Shown here piece by piece: positions 11,633-24,300 of a stretch of DNA of 64,000 nt (position 1 is the stretch's first letter; each line of letters begins with the position of its first letter). The position numbers and the translations under genes are program-made. The notes beneath the pieces are model-generated. The model was not told the DNA's origin and made no database searches. It saw only the letters and a list, made by a program, of their open reading frames with translations. The stretch is from the NCBI RefSeq assembly GCF_031877795.1, contig NC_133943.1:11215001-11279000 (forward strand). Reading direction: 5' to 3'. Source of the DNA: Strix aluco (lineage: Eukaryota; Chordata; Aves; Strigiformes; Strigidae).

Positions 11633-13180
11633 AAAGTTCCATGATATTGACAGCCAGCATCTGTAGAAGCAAGTTGTGCAAAGGGTGCTCTGCATACTGG
11701 ATGTGACCCATGAGACAATTCTGGCCACCCTCCACCCACGTATAACATTTATATATAGCCCCAGAATAAACTCTTTTTTATAATCCTGCCACAAGCTGTC
11801 AAGCAGGGCAGCCCTAGACTAGATTTTGCTGCTGTTGTAGAAAAGGAAGAGCATGTCTCATTTTATTAAAATACTAGAACAAGCCTGCCATATCATAAAA
11901 ATTTAAAAATAGTGCAGAGTGCTACCTTACATAAAACAGTGCCCTGAGCTGCCTTCTATTCACAGCATCCCAAGTATACTGTAATCCCAGAACAAGCCAC
12001 AGACCAATAAAGGAATCTGAAGCTGACGTTTCAGGCACACAAATGCACCCCCCCTTCCACTCCAAGTCTACATGAAAAAGTTAAGCAAAATGACCATTTT
12101 TTGTGCAATTAAACAGTATACCCATCTACCCGCAACAATCTTTCATTCCACTCAATTCTCAAGGAAGTCTAATTTAATTAACTATGCTTTTCAAAGATGC
12201 TCAAGGGAATTCTGTGTCCTTCAAAAATCAGTGGGACTCAGCTTCACCCACCATGTGTGTTTTTGAATAGCCTCTTCAAAACACCCATGTGGGAAGGAGC
12301 AGGACCTATGAATACCTGGAATACATGAGACTTCCCATGGCATCGCAGATGCCTTGCATTCTGGCTTTTCCAGTGCTGCCATATTTCAAAGGGGAAGGCT
12401 CTGCCACACCACCAGATCTGTGGATGGTGCTGTCAAAGGGTTGACTTGGTCTCTCAGGCCGAAGCTCCCGTTCGAGGTCCTTCTGGGTCACCATGGAACA
12501 CCATCCTCTCCCCGCGGTGCCATGCAGTCGGCTGTGCTCTGGAGTGCTGCTCCATTTAACATCAGACCAGACTTGGGAAGCTGTTTGAAGGCACCTGGTC
12601 CACAGCCCCTCTGAGGAGCTCCAGATCTGTTTCGATGCAGCAACACAAGCATGTCAGAAATATCACTGCCAAAAAGTTGTAGTTTTTTTTGCCTGCAGCT
12701 CCAGGGAGGTTACCATCCCCAAGACAACTGCAGGTTGTTTGTCACCTTCCTATCTTCTCTCCACAAACATCATCATCTCCCTTCTTATGTTTAAACTAAC
12801 CACAAATATTTTGACAGCACTGGGCTAGGAAGTAATTACGCTTGCAGTTACGCTGGCACATCCAAGGGGACAGCAACCTCTTGGCCTGACAAAGCAGCAG
12901 ACACAATAGTGTATCTGACTTCAGCCTTAAGTTTTTATTCCTATTTCTTTTCCAGTAACTATGTATCTCTACAATCTTTCCGGGCAGAGGAGGAAAATCT
13001 CTTGGTCTGACCCCATGACTTTGTTGTCACATGAACCCTTGGAGCTGAACCCTCAAATATGAGCTTCCTAGATATATTATCCACGCAGTCTTGAATCCAG
13101 AATCCCATCACAGCACGTACACAACCAGTCTGACACTGGTAAAGGGTTATTTCAGCAGGTTGGGGTCTGCCTTGCTACGC

Positions 13181-13810
13181 GACAGCTCTGCAGAAGAGGA
13201 CCTGGCATCGTGATGGATATCAAGTTAAACATAAACTAGCTGTATGCCCTTGCAGCAATGAAGACTAACCTTGTTGGACTGTATTAGCAAGAGCATAGCC
13301 AGCCAGCCAAAGGAAGTGGTTATCCCCCTCTCCTCAACACCTGTGAGGTTGTGTCTGTCTGCCAAAAGACTGGCAAACAGGAGAGAGTGCAGCAGAGGGG
13401 CCCTGCAACATCAGGGAGCCAGGACACACAGCACACAAGCACAGGCTGAGAGGACCAAGTTTTTTTAGCATTCAAGAGAAAAGGCTCTGGAGGTGTTCAA
13501 CTGCAGTTTTCCACAACATCAATAGAAAACCGGAGCCTGTCTCCTCCCAGAGATGCACAGTCTCAGAGATGAGAGGCAACGGCCATAAGTTGCAGTAAGG
13601 ACAATTCAGATGGGATATAAGAAAAAAAATAATGAGTGTTTACACTGCCCAAAGAGTCTGTTCAATCTCCATCCTTGCAGATATTCAAAACTCGACTGGG
13701 CAAGGTCCTGAGTAACCTGATCTAACTTTGAAGTTGACCTTGCTTTGAACAGGAGGTTGGACTAGGTGACCTCCGGAGGTCCCTTCCAACCTAAATTATG
13801 CTATGATTTT
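13181..13810 (+). mobile_element. CR1 LINE fragment, 5'-truncated
   Basis: This is the 3' part of a chicken-repeat-1 non-LTR retrotransposon. It opens with GACAGCTCTGCAGAAGAGGA, the usual CR1 phrase. It then encodes a piece of the ORF2 reverse-transcriptase C-terminal region, LDCISKSIASQPKEVVIPL, in the frame of 13271-13468, comparable to the CR1 'LGCIRKSVASRSREVILPL' segment. It ends with the 3' signature: GGAGGTTGGACTAGGTGACC at 13752-13771, TCCCTTCCAACCTAAATTAT, then CTATGATTTT where intact elements carry short ATTCTATG repeats. Small deletions near 13360-13480 and loss of the frame show it is an old, dead copy. It lies opposite in orientation to the copy at 50.6-51.1 kb. Confidence 0.9.
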
Positions 13811-13814
13811 CTGG

Positions 13815-16800
13815 AAAAAGTTCAGATGCAGAAGTTATCTTAAAAGCACCTCTCTGAAAGATTCAGCTAAAAATGCAGCAGCTCTCAGGAGGCTATAGCA
13901 ATCCTGATAAGGTGTCTGGTATCCATAGCTGAATTCTCAGGGGAACAGCTCGTGGGACTGTGCGGCTGCAAAACAAGAGGCTCAGCCCTCGTTCAGCCCT
14001 GAATGCTGAATCCTATCACCCAGACTGATCCAACTCAATCCAAACAGTGCTCCCTCAGCTCTTCTCTAATGACAATAGGGGTTTTTTCTTTTAAGAGTTC
14101 AGTCTACAGAGCTATCACAACAGCAGTGCTTCCCCCTGTCAAATTCACTTTTTAAAAGCCATGAAAAATGGAGTGGAGAGATTATGGAGGGATAATTCTG
14201 CACAAAAGCAGGACCAAAGAAAATCTGTTTCTATAGTGGGGCTGGGAGGGGAGATCAGGCTACTGGGGGAAATAAAGAGATCCCGATTCTTTAGGAAGAG
14301 CCATAGGTTACCTGGAAGGACCATTTCTCCTTTTCACCCCCCAAGCCCTGGAGATACACTAGCCCCCATTGGCACTCGCTTTCGTGGGAGCTCTGGTCCC
14401 TTGGCACCAGGAAAGGCTAAAGATTTTGGCCAGAAGAATACAAGTTGATGATGGTCACATGTCAGCCAACGTCCCCTTGGCCACTCCCCATTTTCTGCAC
14501 TTTTTAACTGACTTTCCTTGAAGCAGAGCTCACAGAAGTCAACAGCATGGCTTTTTTTTCAGGTGCCCAAGGCTTTGTCACTTCACAGAGGAGCCACATG
14601 TCCTACATGGATGGGGACAGGGATGGCCTCAGTTGGCTTCACGTGCACCATGGGGTGCAGCACAGCGCTCCACGCAACGTTCTCTATAGTACAAGAACAT
14701 CTAAACCTGCGTTTGTGCCTTTTGCAGTAAATACTTTCTGCCTTAATGAAAATTCACTGCTCCAAAAATAACTGTAATTACCCAAGAAGCAGAAGAGCCT
14801 ATTTACAAGATTTAAAGGGGAAGAAAGAAAATCTCTTCAAAGAAAAATTCCAGCACCTGGGCCTCAAAATACAAAACTGAATTGAAAAGGGGCAGCTTGT
14901 TTCTCTGGGAGAGGCTCAGCCTGTTGGGAGGGGCATGCACTTCTTGGTATTTTGCCCATGACAACCATCAGGAATTGCTCAAGTTAGATGGCAATAAAAT
15001 ATTACATAAAAGCCAATTACTCCTTATGAGCAAACTATCTGAAGAAAGGAGGGGGCTCTGGCAATACTTACATCTGTGAAATTTTATAAATCATGCTGAA
15101 CATAAGGAAAAAAGAAAGAAAGCATAAAAAAAGCCATGGGTATGCACACAAGACAGTACTAGAAAATAACAATTTAAAATAATAAACTTGTTACAACAGC
15201 AGCAATGATTGCTGTCTGTCCAAGCTCTGAATAATTCAAAAGGTTCCTGCTTCACTTAGTATCTCAGGGTATTTTCAGACCTGCCAGAAATTTCTGCTGG
15301 TAAATAATGCATCTGTGGTATTCAAACACACATAATCTCCAATTAATACTAAAGATTTAACACTGATGATTTTGAAATAAGAAGAAGTCTGAGGAAGGCA
15401 AATTCCTACTGAGCTACCTGGGATTTCTGTCCTTCCTGTTTTCACCTTTACCTTTGGGTGCTAAAATTGCTGACTTCTCCTGCAGGTGCCATTTTCACAC
15501 AGGTAAAAAGGAGCTAATACAGCTGATTAATTCAGCATTAGCCTACAAAATAATTCACAATAGGATTCCAGAAAGGGGAAAAAAATAAGGAAAAATAAAG
15601 GCGCATCAATGTGCAGCATACTGAGCTTTTGTTTCTGCACTGGGGGTTGTTTGCCATGGTCTGTTGGTGTTGGGACAAGTACCCTGGAACGAGCTGGGTG
15701 CTTCGGGCAGTGGGTTACCCAGAACACGCAGCTTGTGGCAGAGGGAGCTCGATACAGGTGGCTGCGGTCACATCCCAGCCCTGGGCATCAATACGGCAGG
15801 ACCTACAGCCCTGGCAGCTGCAGAGGGCTCTCAGCCACGCTCCTGGCCCACCAACCTCCCCTTGTAGGAGAGTAATTTCAGAGATGCTGGGAAAAGATTT
15901 TAAACATTTACCAAAGCATGAACTTTGGTCCAAACAGGAAACAAACCTTCTAAAAGGTGCTAATAACAACATGTTTGCATTGGGATATTAAATAATGATG
16001 ACATACAAGATGCAAGATGGACAAGTAGTAATAAAGATAATACACGTGACAGAGAGAGGAGGCAGGCTGAAGGCTTTTATTTGAACTACAGAATTTCACT
16101 GGTTTAGAGAAAATGCCTCCTGGATCCAAACTGTCTGTGAATCCAGCTTCAAGCAAGGTGAATTAACGTAGACCGCAGCATGTCCAAGAGGGACTTGGAG
16201 AAGCCTCTCCAAACGTCCTCCTCCTGTTTTACTGACCATTTCTATTCCAGCCTGTGAACACTGCTAGATTTACAGCTACAGAAAGAGGAAGAGAAGCTGA
16301 TGTGACAATTTTAGGAATTTTCCTCTAGTCAGAGTGGAGATTCATCTACCTTTCTGGAAATGAAATGGAAGAGTTGAGAAAGGAGACAAAAGCCCAACAC
16401 AAGACAACAGTGACCTGGGAAATTAATTTGTAAAGACAAGGGGAGGCTTATTTTTTTATGCAGTATCTGAATTTTTCTTGAATGCAGACTGTAGTTCATA
16501 TGAATTTCTTTCCAATAATATCTGAGCTTTTCGCTGCCTGTTTGTGTTCATCACAGGGAGAGTACACACAAGTCAAAGCCTTTGTACTGTCCAAATGCAA
16601 AGAGTGGTACCCTAGATTTCCACCCATGTGGTCAGCAGCAGGGACACAGTACTCACACTGCAGCCTATATATCAACTAAATTTCAGGATCAGGATGAGAT
16701 CTGGAGATTCTGGTGCCAGCCACTGTCTGAGACAGGTGGCTGCAGGAAAGCGCCCAGCTCCTACCAGGACTCATGCCAGCTCTGCCTTGTCCTCCAGATG

Positions 16801-18180
16801 CTGGTTTCCTACCCAGCCCTTGGTGGTATCAGGTGGTTGTCCTCTTATTACTGGTCCCAGGAGACCAGCATCTCTGATTTCAGGGCACTTTGTCCCAACT
16901 TTTCTAGCCCTGGACTTTTAAAATATTTTGTTTATCTTGCTGCTGTGGTTCCTATTGTTCCTAAACTGTTTTTCTTATTAAATTACAGAGGTTTTGAGTT
17001 GGAATAAACCTTCCTTTCCAAATGTGTCCACTAGTGATTGGCTGGCTGCAGAGGAGAGAGCAAGGGTGAGGGGGAGGGAAAGCAGAGGAGAATTACAAGG
17101 TTTCAGATTCCTGTAAACAGAGAAACATTTTTCCAGTCACCAGCCTGAGCCCAGTGGAAATAGGGCTTCAGTTTCCTCTAGTTAACGCTGGGGATCCGGT
17201 GGCAAGGCTGTTGACATGCCTCCTTTTTCTCTAGCAGTTGCTGGATGCTGTTTAGTCTGCAACCGATCAGCAAGGCTGTGGGCTGTGTGCTGGCAGTCAT
17301 TGCTGTGGTTTCCTTCTCCTTCATTTTCCAAGCGTGCCCTACTTGCAGCCCAGGAGCAGGTGTCTGCACTCCAGGGGAGGGCCCTGCAAATGTGCCTGGT
17401 TTCCTCAAATCCTGGCTCTGAACTCCACCATGCGTTGGAGCAGCTCCGAAGTGGCTTTGAGGACTGCAGCTGAACTCCCTTAAAGGGCAGCATAAACTTC
17501 CCTGAAAGCATCTCCTTCCTGCTTCCGCATAATCCCAGCAACCCTTCACTGCCCACAACTGTTGTTTCTTGGGTTAACTGCATATGGTGTGGGGTCTACG
17601 TTAGGAAGCGTCTTTGTGTTCTGTGTAATTATAGCACCTGGTGCACATGTAGTTGCACTCCACGAATGGTATATTTAGCAACCACTGCAGTGCAAACACA
17701 GCGTAAGCGGTAGCTGGGCCACCATCACCAGACTTACACATCTCTTTCCATCAGTCAATGTCAATATTTTTCCAGTGTGGTCATGCAAACATTTCAGAAG
17801 AATATCCTCTGACTTGCCAGTGGTGATATCCTCAGTGGTTTCCCATCAAGCACTAAACCAACTCAGTTCTGATCTGCCTGCAAAAGTTGATCAACGGCCT
17901 GTGCACAGGCATGAGTTTTCCAAACAGATCACTAAACACCTCCCTAGGAGGAGCTGAGTGTAAAAGAACACTCTAAATGACTAAGAGAGAAAAACCACAA
18001 TGTGCAGACATTTGCTCAGACGTGTGCAGTAATAATATTAACTTAAACCTTTTGCATACTGCTAACACTTGAGTTTACAATTCATATGTGTACCGATCAC
18101 AAATACTGAATATGCCTAAAAGTGCAAAACATTAGAGTGCTGCATTTGCTGACAGTGCCAGCTGACACATTTAGCAGGAA
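13815..18180. other. Non-coding DNA, no gene seen
   Basis: This is mixed-composition unique sequence with GC-richer stretches near 15660-15860 and 17180-17480. Several open frames of 85-141 codons overlap on both strands, typical of chance frames. None contains a motif I recognise. No dispersed repeat is clear here. Confidence 0.6.
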
Positions 18181-18182
18181 GG

Positions 18183-18300
18183 AGTCTTGTGATTAAAGGT
18201 CCTGTCTGGGCACAGGGAGAGGTTGGGTTTGTACTTGGCTCTCCTACAGGCTTCCTATGTCACCTTGCTGAAATCACTCTGCTCAGCTCCCTCAGCCATG
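18183..18300 (+). repeat. MIR/CORE-SINE-like fragment
   Basis: The stretch follows the sense MIR pattern: TTGTGATTAAAGGTCCTGTC, then a TTGGGTTTGTACTTGGCTCT segment, then GGCTTCCTATGTCACCTTGC followed by AAATCACTCTGCTCAGCTCC. These correspond to 'gtggttaagagc', 'ctgggttcgaatcccggctct', 'ctgtgtgaccttgggcaa' and 'tcacttaacctctctgtgcc'. Identity is low, as expected for a fossil of this age, so the subfamily is not assigned. Confidence 0.55.
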
Positions 18301-18304
18301 AAGC

Positions 18305-21300
18305 CAGCTATTGTGAGGTGAGGTGAGGTTCAGACCAGTAAGTCACCCCATGATCAGCAAAGGACAGGTGCTATGGAAGTGATTGCGCATTTAGGTGCAG
18401 CACAAATGTCTTGCTGGAAGGGGATTCAAGCATTCGAGTCACTTCCTAGAAACTTTTGTTTGTTTAGGTGGCTTTGCATACTGTGTGATAACATTTCCTT
18501 GCTGTCGCTGTGGGCACAGATCTCCAGATGCACCCAGGGCAAACAGCAGTCTCTCCAAAAGTATTCCTGATCCACCTGTCAAAGATTACAATTAATTCAT
18601 GACAGTTTGATGGCTTATGCTAAATGAGTTTGGCTCCAGTCCAGTTTCCATTGGGCAAGTGTCTCCATCTCAGGAACACTGTGACATTTGGCATTTATTG
18701 TCCTCTTAGCTGGCACTCCTACCCAGGGCCACGTATAGAATGTGTCAAGGGAACAGACTCGCTTTTCAGACCCCAATCTGCATTGAGGTAGGACAGTATA
18801 GAGGAGCCTTTTGTTGTTATTCACATTTAACTTCCCTCTTGAAGACAGACGGAAGAGTTTGTGTTTTGTAGCTGTTAATACAGCACCTCTCACCACTGCA
18901 AAATCCTCTTTATGTTCTATCTGACAATTCCCAAACCAGTCTCCTCCTGATACAAGGTGTTTGTTCACAAAGACTAAACCATAAGCTCTCCCGCAATGCT
19001 TAGATTAGCATGATATGATTCAGTAATTTCCTTTGTTGCAATCTCTCTCACCCCGTCAGCACATTCACTCGATATTGTTTTAAGCCTAGTCCTTGTGCGA
19101 GGTTACTGCCTCTGTCCCCTGCTCCACACGGAGTTGCACAAAACAAGTCAGACAGCAGCATTCCTGTGCCGAGAAGCGTTATGTTCCCAGCGCACTCCTG
19201 ATAGCCATGGCAACATGGCTTTCAAACAGCTGACTACTTCCAGCTCGCTCTGTCGCTCCTCGTGCTCCCTCACCAACAGGCTTTTGGGGTGACGGTGCCA
19301 CCACAATGCCCATGCCCATCGGCACATCCCGCTGCCCCACGAGACTTTACCTCCTTCTGTGCAATGAAGGCTAAAGGCCACATTGCCAAAGTCACATTTA
19401 TTCCTTGTACCAGGTCAGCTCACTTTGTTGATGCAACGGTTAAGCAATGAAGAGATTAACTGTTTGCTCTGTCCCAAGGAGATGATCTCATCTGGGATAG
19501 ATCTTGCTTTTGTGCCACAGCGAGAGCGTGGGGAGCTTCAGCACAGTGCAGGCCACAGAGCGAGGCAAGGCCGAGCAGGGACCCACAGCTCCCGCAGAGC
19601 CACCAGTGCCCCAGGCTTCAAGCAGGGGACTGTGTATTTTGGTCTGGTGTTGGGAGCAGGGAGAGCATGAGAGAGAAAAAGCAAGTGCAGAGGTGTGTAC
19701 ATATGGTCCTGGGGTCACTTGGGAGGAGGAACAAGCAGGGTGAAATACACATCTTCAGAGATGAGACAAGGAAAAGTAAATGTCTGCAGAAGATCTTGGG
19801 CACAGTTGCCTTTCCAGCAATTCCACCCCAGAGAGAACAGGAGCTGGGAGCTGCCAGCCAAGCTGCCCCACTACCGCTGGCAGCGAGGCCCTGGGCTGTG
19901 CTGCTGTGGATGGCAGAGGGCGGTCAGCATGTCAGCTGGACCATGTCACCATGGCAGCATGTCACTGCCACCACCTCTCCGTCCCAGGCTGACAAATGAA
20001 GAAGCGGGGGTGAAAGCCTGGCTCACTGGGTGGTACAGGATGCACTGGGTGTTTGGGGGCCAAAATTTCACCCAAGAGCCTTTCTGTCATGTAATGCTGC
20101 AGACTCACTGCCCAGCATGAAGCCTCCAGGTATCCTGTGCTGACACAAGCGCATCCCACAGGCCATCCGTGGTCCTCACCAGGCTTCGAGTATTTACCCA
20201 AGCAACAGGACAAGATCGTACCATTGCTTCATCTCCAGAAACAGTCACACTAAGGGGATCAGAGCAAGCCCAGATCCAATTATTCCTGCCACAGTTGTAC
20301 CTTTAATATATTCACAGACTTATCCCCAGCCCACAGGAGGACTTGCAGTTCTCACTGCCATCCCTCCATGAAGGCAGCAGGCACAGGGTTTCTTTTCCTT
20401 GTCTCCAACCTGTGACCCAGAAATGGGGAAACCCACTCTGATCTGATATTCACAGAGGTTTGGGAGGTTCCTACCCCTGTAGAAAAGCAGTTGCTGTATG
20501 CCCAAAAGCCCTGCTGCAAGGCACCCTCAGGCAGCCCCCAGCGCTGCAGCACAGCAGGTCCCTGCTCTCCCAAAGGACAAGGATGTTCTCAGCAATGCTC
20601 GGCAGAGTGAGGTGCACCACCCAGGTGCACCCTCCAGAACCCACAAACCAAAGCCAGGCTCTCTCGACCGATCAAAACCTGCCTCCTACACCCCAGATTC
20701 CTGAATTCAAAACCCTTCTAGAGGAATGCGTCAGCGCCCAGCCAGTGGGAGTGAAATGCCAAATTTTTAGCAGATTGTAGTTTATTTTTAAGCCGTGTCA
20801 AAAAAAACTGCACCCAAACCAAAGCAACCTCCCCGAACACACACACATAGAGGAATGAAATCAGCAGGTAGAAACAACAAGCCAAGCACAACAGACAGAC
20901 CTTGGCACCAAGACGCTGCTGGTTCCCCAGGCATGATTCCAGCCTGCCCCAGCCACCTATTTGTGAAATTTCTTGAGAAGTGTGGAGGAGATGGCCTGAC
21001 AGCTGCTGGGGAGGTGAGGCACCTGCGTTGGGAACTCAGTAAACAGGAAAGCAGGGAGAGGAGATGTGGGAAATGCTTTCATTCACTGGGCACACAGGAA
21101 GGCAAGAGCTGGGGGAACGCGCCTGCAGCCTTCCGAGTCTCCAGTATCCCTCCTGCTTTGTACCAAACATGAGCCCACCTGCATTGCAGCCCCTTCCCCA
21201 GCCCACGTGCCAGCCACACTCAGCTCCCCCAAATCCTCCCAGTGTCAGGGACACCAGGGGCACTCAGCACCGCACCAGCTCAAGCCCAATGTTTTGGGGT

Positions 21301-24300
21301 GTCTCGCCCTATTCCCTGCCTTGAGGTAACAGCATATGCCCACTCCTCGCTGAGCATTTAACCTGTAACTACTCCAGGTGGGTCTAATTTTGGCTCCCCG
21401 CAGAAAAGCAAGGCCACGTAAAGTGCCAGGAGCAGCTTTACCTGGCCAGGGTGCTCACCAGTGTCACACTAACCCCAGCTTTTCCAAGCCAGTTGCAAAT
21501 CCCTCCCCAGCCACGAAGAGGAGAGACCTGACACTGCTGGCACAGGGTGAGTAAGAGCTGAGAGTGGGTGTCTGAGCCCCCGCAGAGGTCCAGTGGGAGT
21601 GGGGGCATGGCAGGAAGGAGAACCTGAGATGAGATCTGATCCCCAGTGTTTCTCTGGCAGGACACACTGGCAATACACAAAGGGGCCTATTCTCCTCCAG
21701 CGCTGTGCTGCAGAGGTGGATGTGCTGGTACAGCTGATCTCTGTCCCTTCCGAGACAGAAACCATCAGCCGCAGGCAGGCAAGGCAGCGCTCTCAATCTC
21801 ATCTGCCACGTCAAGGTCTTTCCAAGACCCTCAGGCTAAAGTGAGTTTTGCAGGGGCTCTCACAGTTTTGCTGTACTGCAAAAGATCAGAGTAAGCCTTT
21901 GCTGCAGTCAGGTGGGCTCAAGAATGGGGGCAGTGGAGCAATGGATCTTCTGTACCAGCTGGTACTGGAGGTTTTCCTGCTACCATGGTGCAGGGGGTGA
22001 GTGCTGCAAGGCAGGACACTATGGAGAGTTACCGACCTGTGCCAGAGGCTTGGCCCTCGAGCCCCGCAGGTAAGGGGATGTCTGCTAGGACACAACCTCT
22101 ACCAGTTTCTGTTCAATATCTGGTGTACACCAGGCCCGTTTCCTCCTCAGTTCTGAAAGCACCATATTTATTCATTTTAAAAATATTATGATAATATGTA
22201 CTGGACCAATTTCTGTCCTCACTGAGGATTTGCCCTAATGCCTTCCAGTTCCATTACCTCTGTATGTCTCTGTGGGTGCTTCCAATTCAGCTTCCATCAG
22301 GATAACCCAACTGTATTTTAAAACAACATTTCCAATATTTATAAAACATAAAACTCCCTTACCATGAGTCCAAAACACTATTCCCTGTATTTCCCTCTAA
22401 ATAGCAATCCATACATACAGGGATGTCAGAGAGCCAAAAGCCTCATTAAATCATCCAGTCCACCCCTTTACATTTTCTCTTCTGGGGTTGCCAATTTTCT
22501 CCAGGGTGCTCATTTCCCATACAGCTGGAAAACTGGTCACAAATGGTGCTGCTGAAGATGGCAAGGCTGTCCACAAAGTCTGTGGTACTCATCCAGATGA
22601 TAAGGATTTTTCTTCAGTTGAAGAACTCGGATATATACCAAGGCAAACTCCATCTGCATCAATCTGCTACAGTTAATGCTGTAATAACACAGAAGTCAGA
22701 TATGCTGAACAATTGGAAGGGCAGGAGGAGGTTTAAATAAGGAGCCTCTAAAGAAGACTGCCCCTTTACACGGCCAGCAAGCAGTAGCGAGGGCTTGTCC
22801 TGCAACTCTTTCCTGGGGATGGTGAGGAGGAGCAGCTAAGCCACAGGAAAGCCAAGCCCAGAGGCAAAAACCTCCAGTAGGAAAGGAGAAATAAATGTAT
22901 CTGGAAGTGGCAGGACAGAGGGTGCAGGCTGTACCACTGGCTGCCTCCTCATCCTCCCTTCTGTGGAGAAACCCTCAGAGAGAACTCACACCACACACAG
23001 GGCCACGAGCATTTCTACAGGCCTGCAGATACCTGCAGCAGCAAAATCAGCGGTGCAGACAGGACATGAATAACCTCCTCATTAAGCTCCTGCCTTGTGC
23101 CATTGAGGCACATAAAGAGCCACTAACGTCACATCCCAGCCGCATGCAAAGCTGTCTCTGTGCTGCATAAATCATGCATAGCCACATCATCTGTTATAGA
23201 TGCACAAAGCCGTAATCGCTAATTATGCCAAGGAGTATACCATTACCTACGGGATATGGCTGGTAGAGGCTGCAGTTAGCAACATACACATATGGCATAT
23301 GTTTCTACATTTGAATATTACAGCTCTGTTTTTTGCCTCCTTTAGTATGTGGTAGTTTATACATCTGGCAGAGGGTGCTGGGACTTTCCATTAAATTAAC
23401 ACCAATGACTTCTGCTTTATCACTCTAGAAAGGAACCACGGCACCAAAAGGGCCCATGCAAGACCCCAGATGAGTAAGTCCCAGATGTCTTATTACACAC
23501 AGGCTTTTCATAGACTATTTTCAACTTGGAAACCAACTTAGGAAGCTAAAATTATACCCTATATCTGCTGATGTTTTGTGACATCTACTACCCAGGCACA
23601 GAACTGCTATGAGAAGACCAGAATTTGTATTTAATGGACTCCTCATTTTTAAATAAAGTGCAAATGGGGGTCCATGTAAGTGCAGCAGCACAAATGACCA
23701 GTGATGGGCGTACTGCAATGCACAGTACTAGCAATGTAACTAGCTGTAGCTGGGGTCCAGTTTGAAACCTGTAAACCTATTTAAAAGCTGTGATAAGTGG
23801 TAGCAAGGTCCAGTGTGGACTTATGTTCCCCCATACATACCTGGAGGCACACACATGCTCCATCTTTAAATATCATGGAAAAAGCCATTCTCAGGTTGAA
23901 TAGCTTCCCCTTGTAGCAGAATTTGCTTTAGTGCTTATACCTGGCATCACTCACACTCTGCTGACACCGGTTTCTAGGCTATGGGTAGCGCTTGTGCTGC
24001 ACTATAACAAATGTTGTACAATGCACAAGGAGTCCTCTACTCTCTCCTGTATGTGCGTTCACCTGGAAAGTTCATTACAAAGGCAAGTGATGTAGCAAAG
24101 ACAGTACTTCCAGATTCAAACCCAAAAGCTCAAAACAATCAGGAGAAAGACATTATGCCTAGACAAATAGCTCAATTTGCTGTCAAATTCCCCAAAGTGC
24201 CTTACCACATCTAACCTCTAGCATGTTTAAAGTCTGGGACTCAGCGCTTGTGATCATTTCCAGCATTTCACAGCACACCCTGTGGGTCTTCGAGGTGGCC

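Larger units (their letters stand above)
7465..13130. other. Non-coding DNA, no gene seen
   Basis: This is AT-rich sequence with short, unrecognisable open frames only. Visible structure includes two G runs in a 30-bp repeat near 11034-11081, a mixed A/C low-complexity tract at 11569-11632, and a pair of forkhead-like direct repeats at 10891-10938 next to a palindrome (ATAGTTAAACTAT, 10838-10850). Segments around 9600-10450 read like unique, possibly conserved sequence, but conservation cannot be judged without an alignment. Confidence 0.55.

Noticed and set aside
12306..12494. Minus-strand frame with an arginine/serine-rich sequence that looks protein-like
   Set aside because: Only 62 codons, no recognised family and no clear splice sites.
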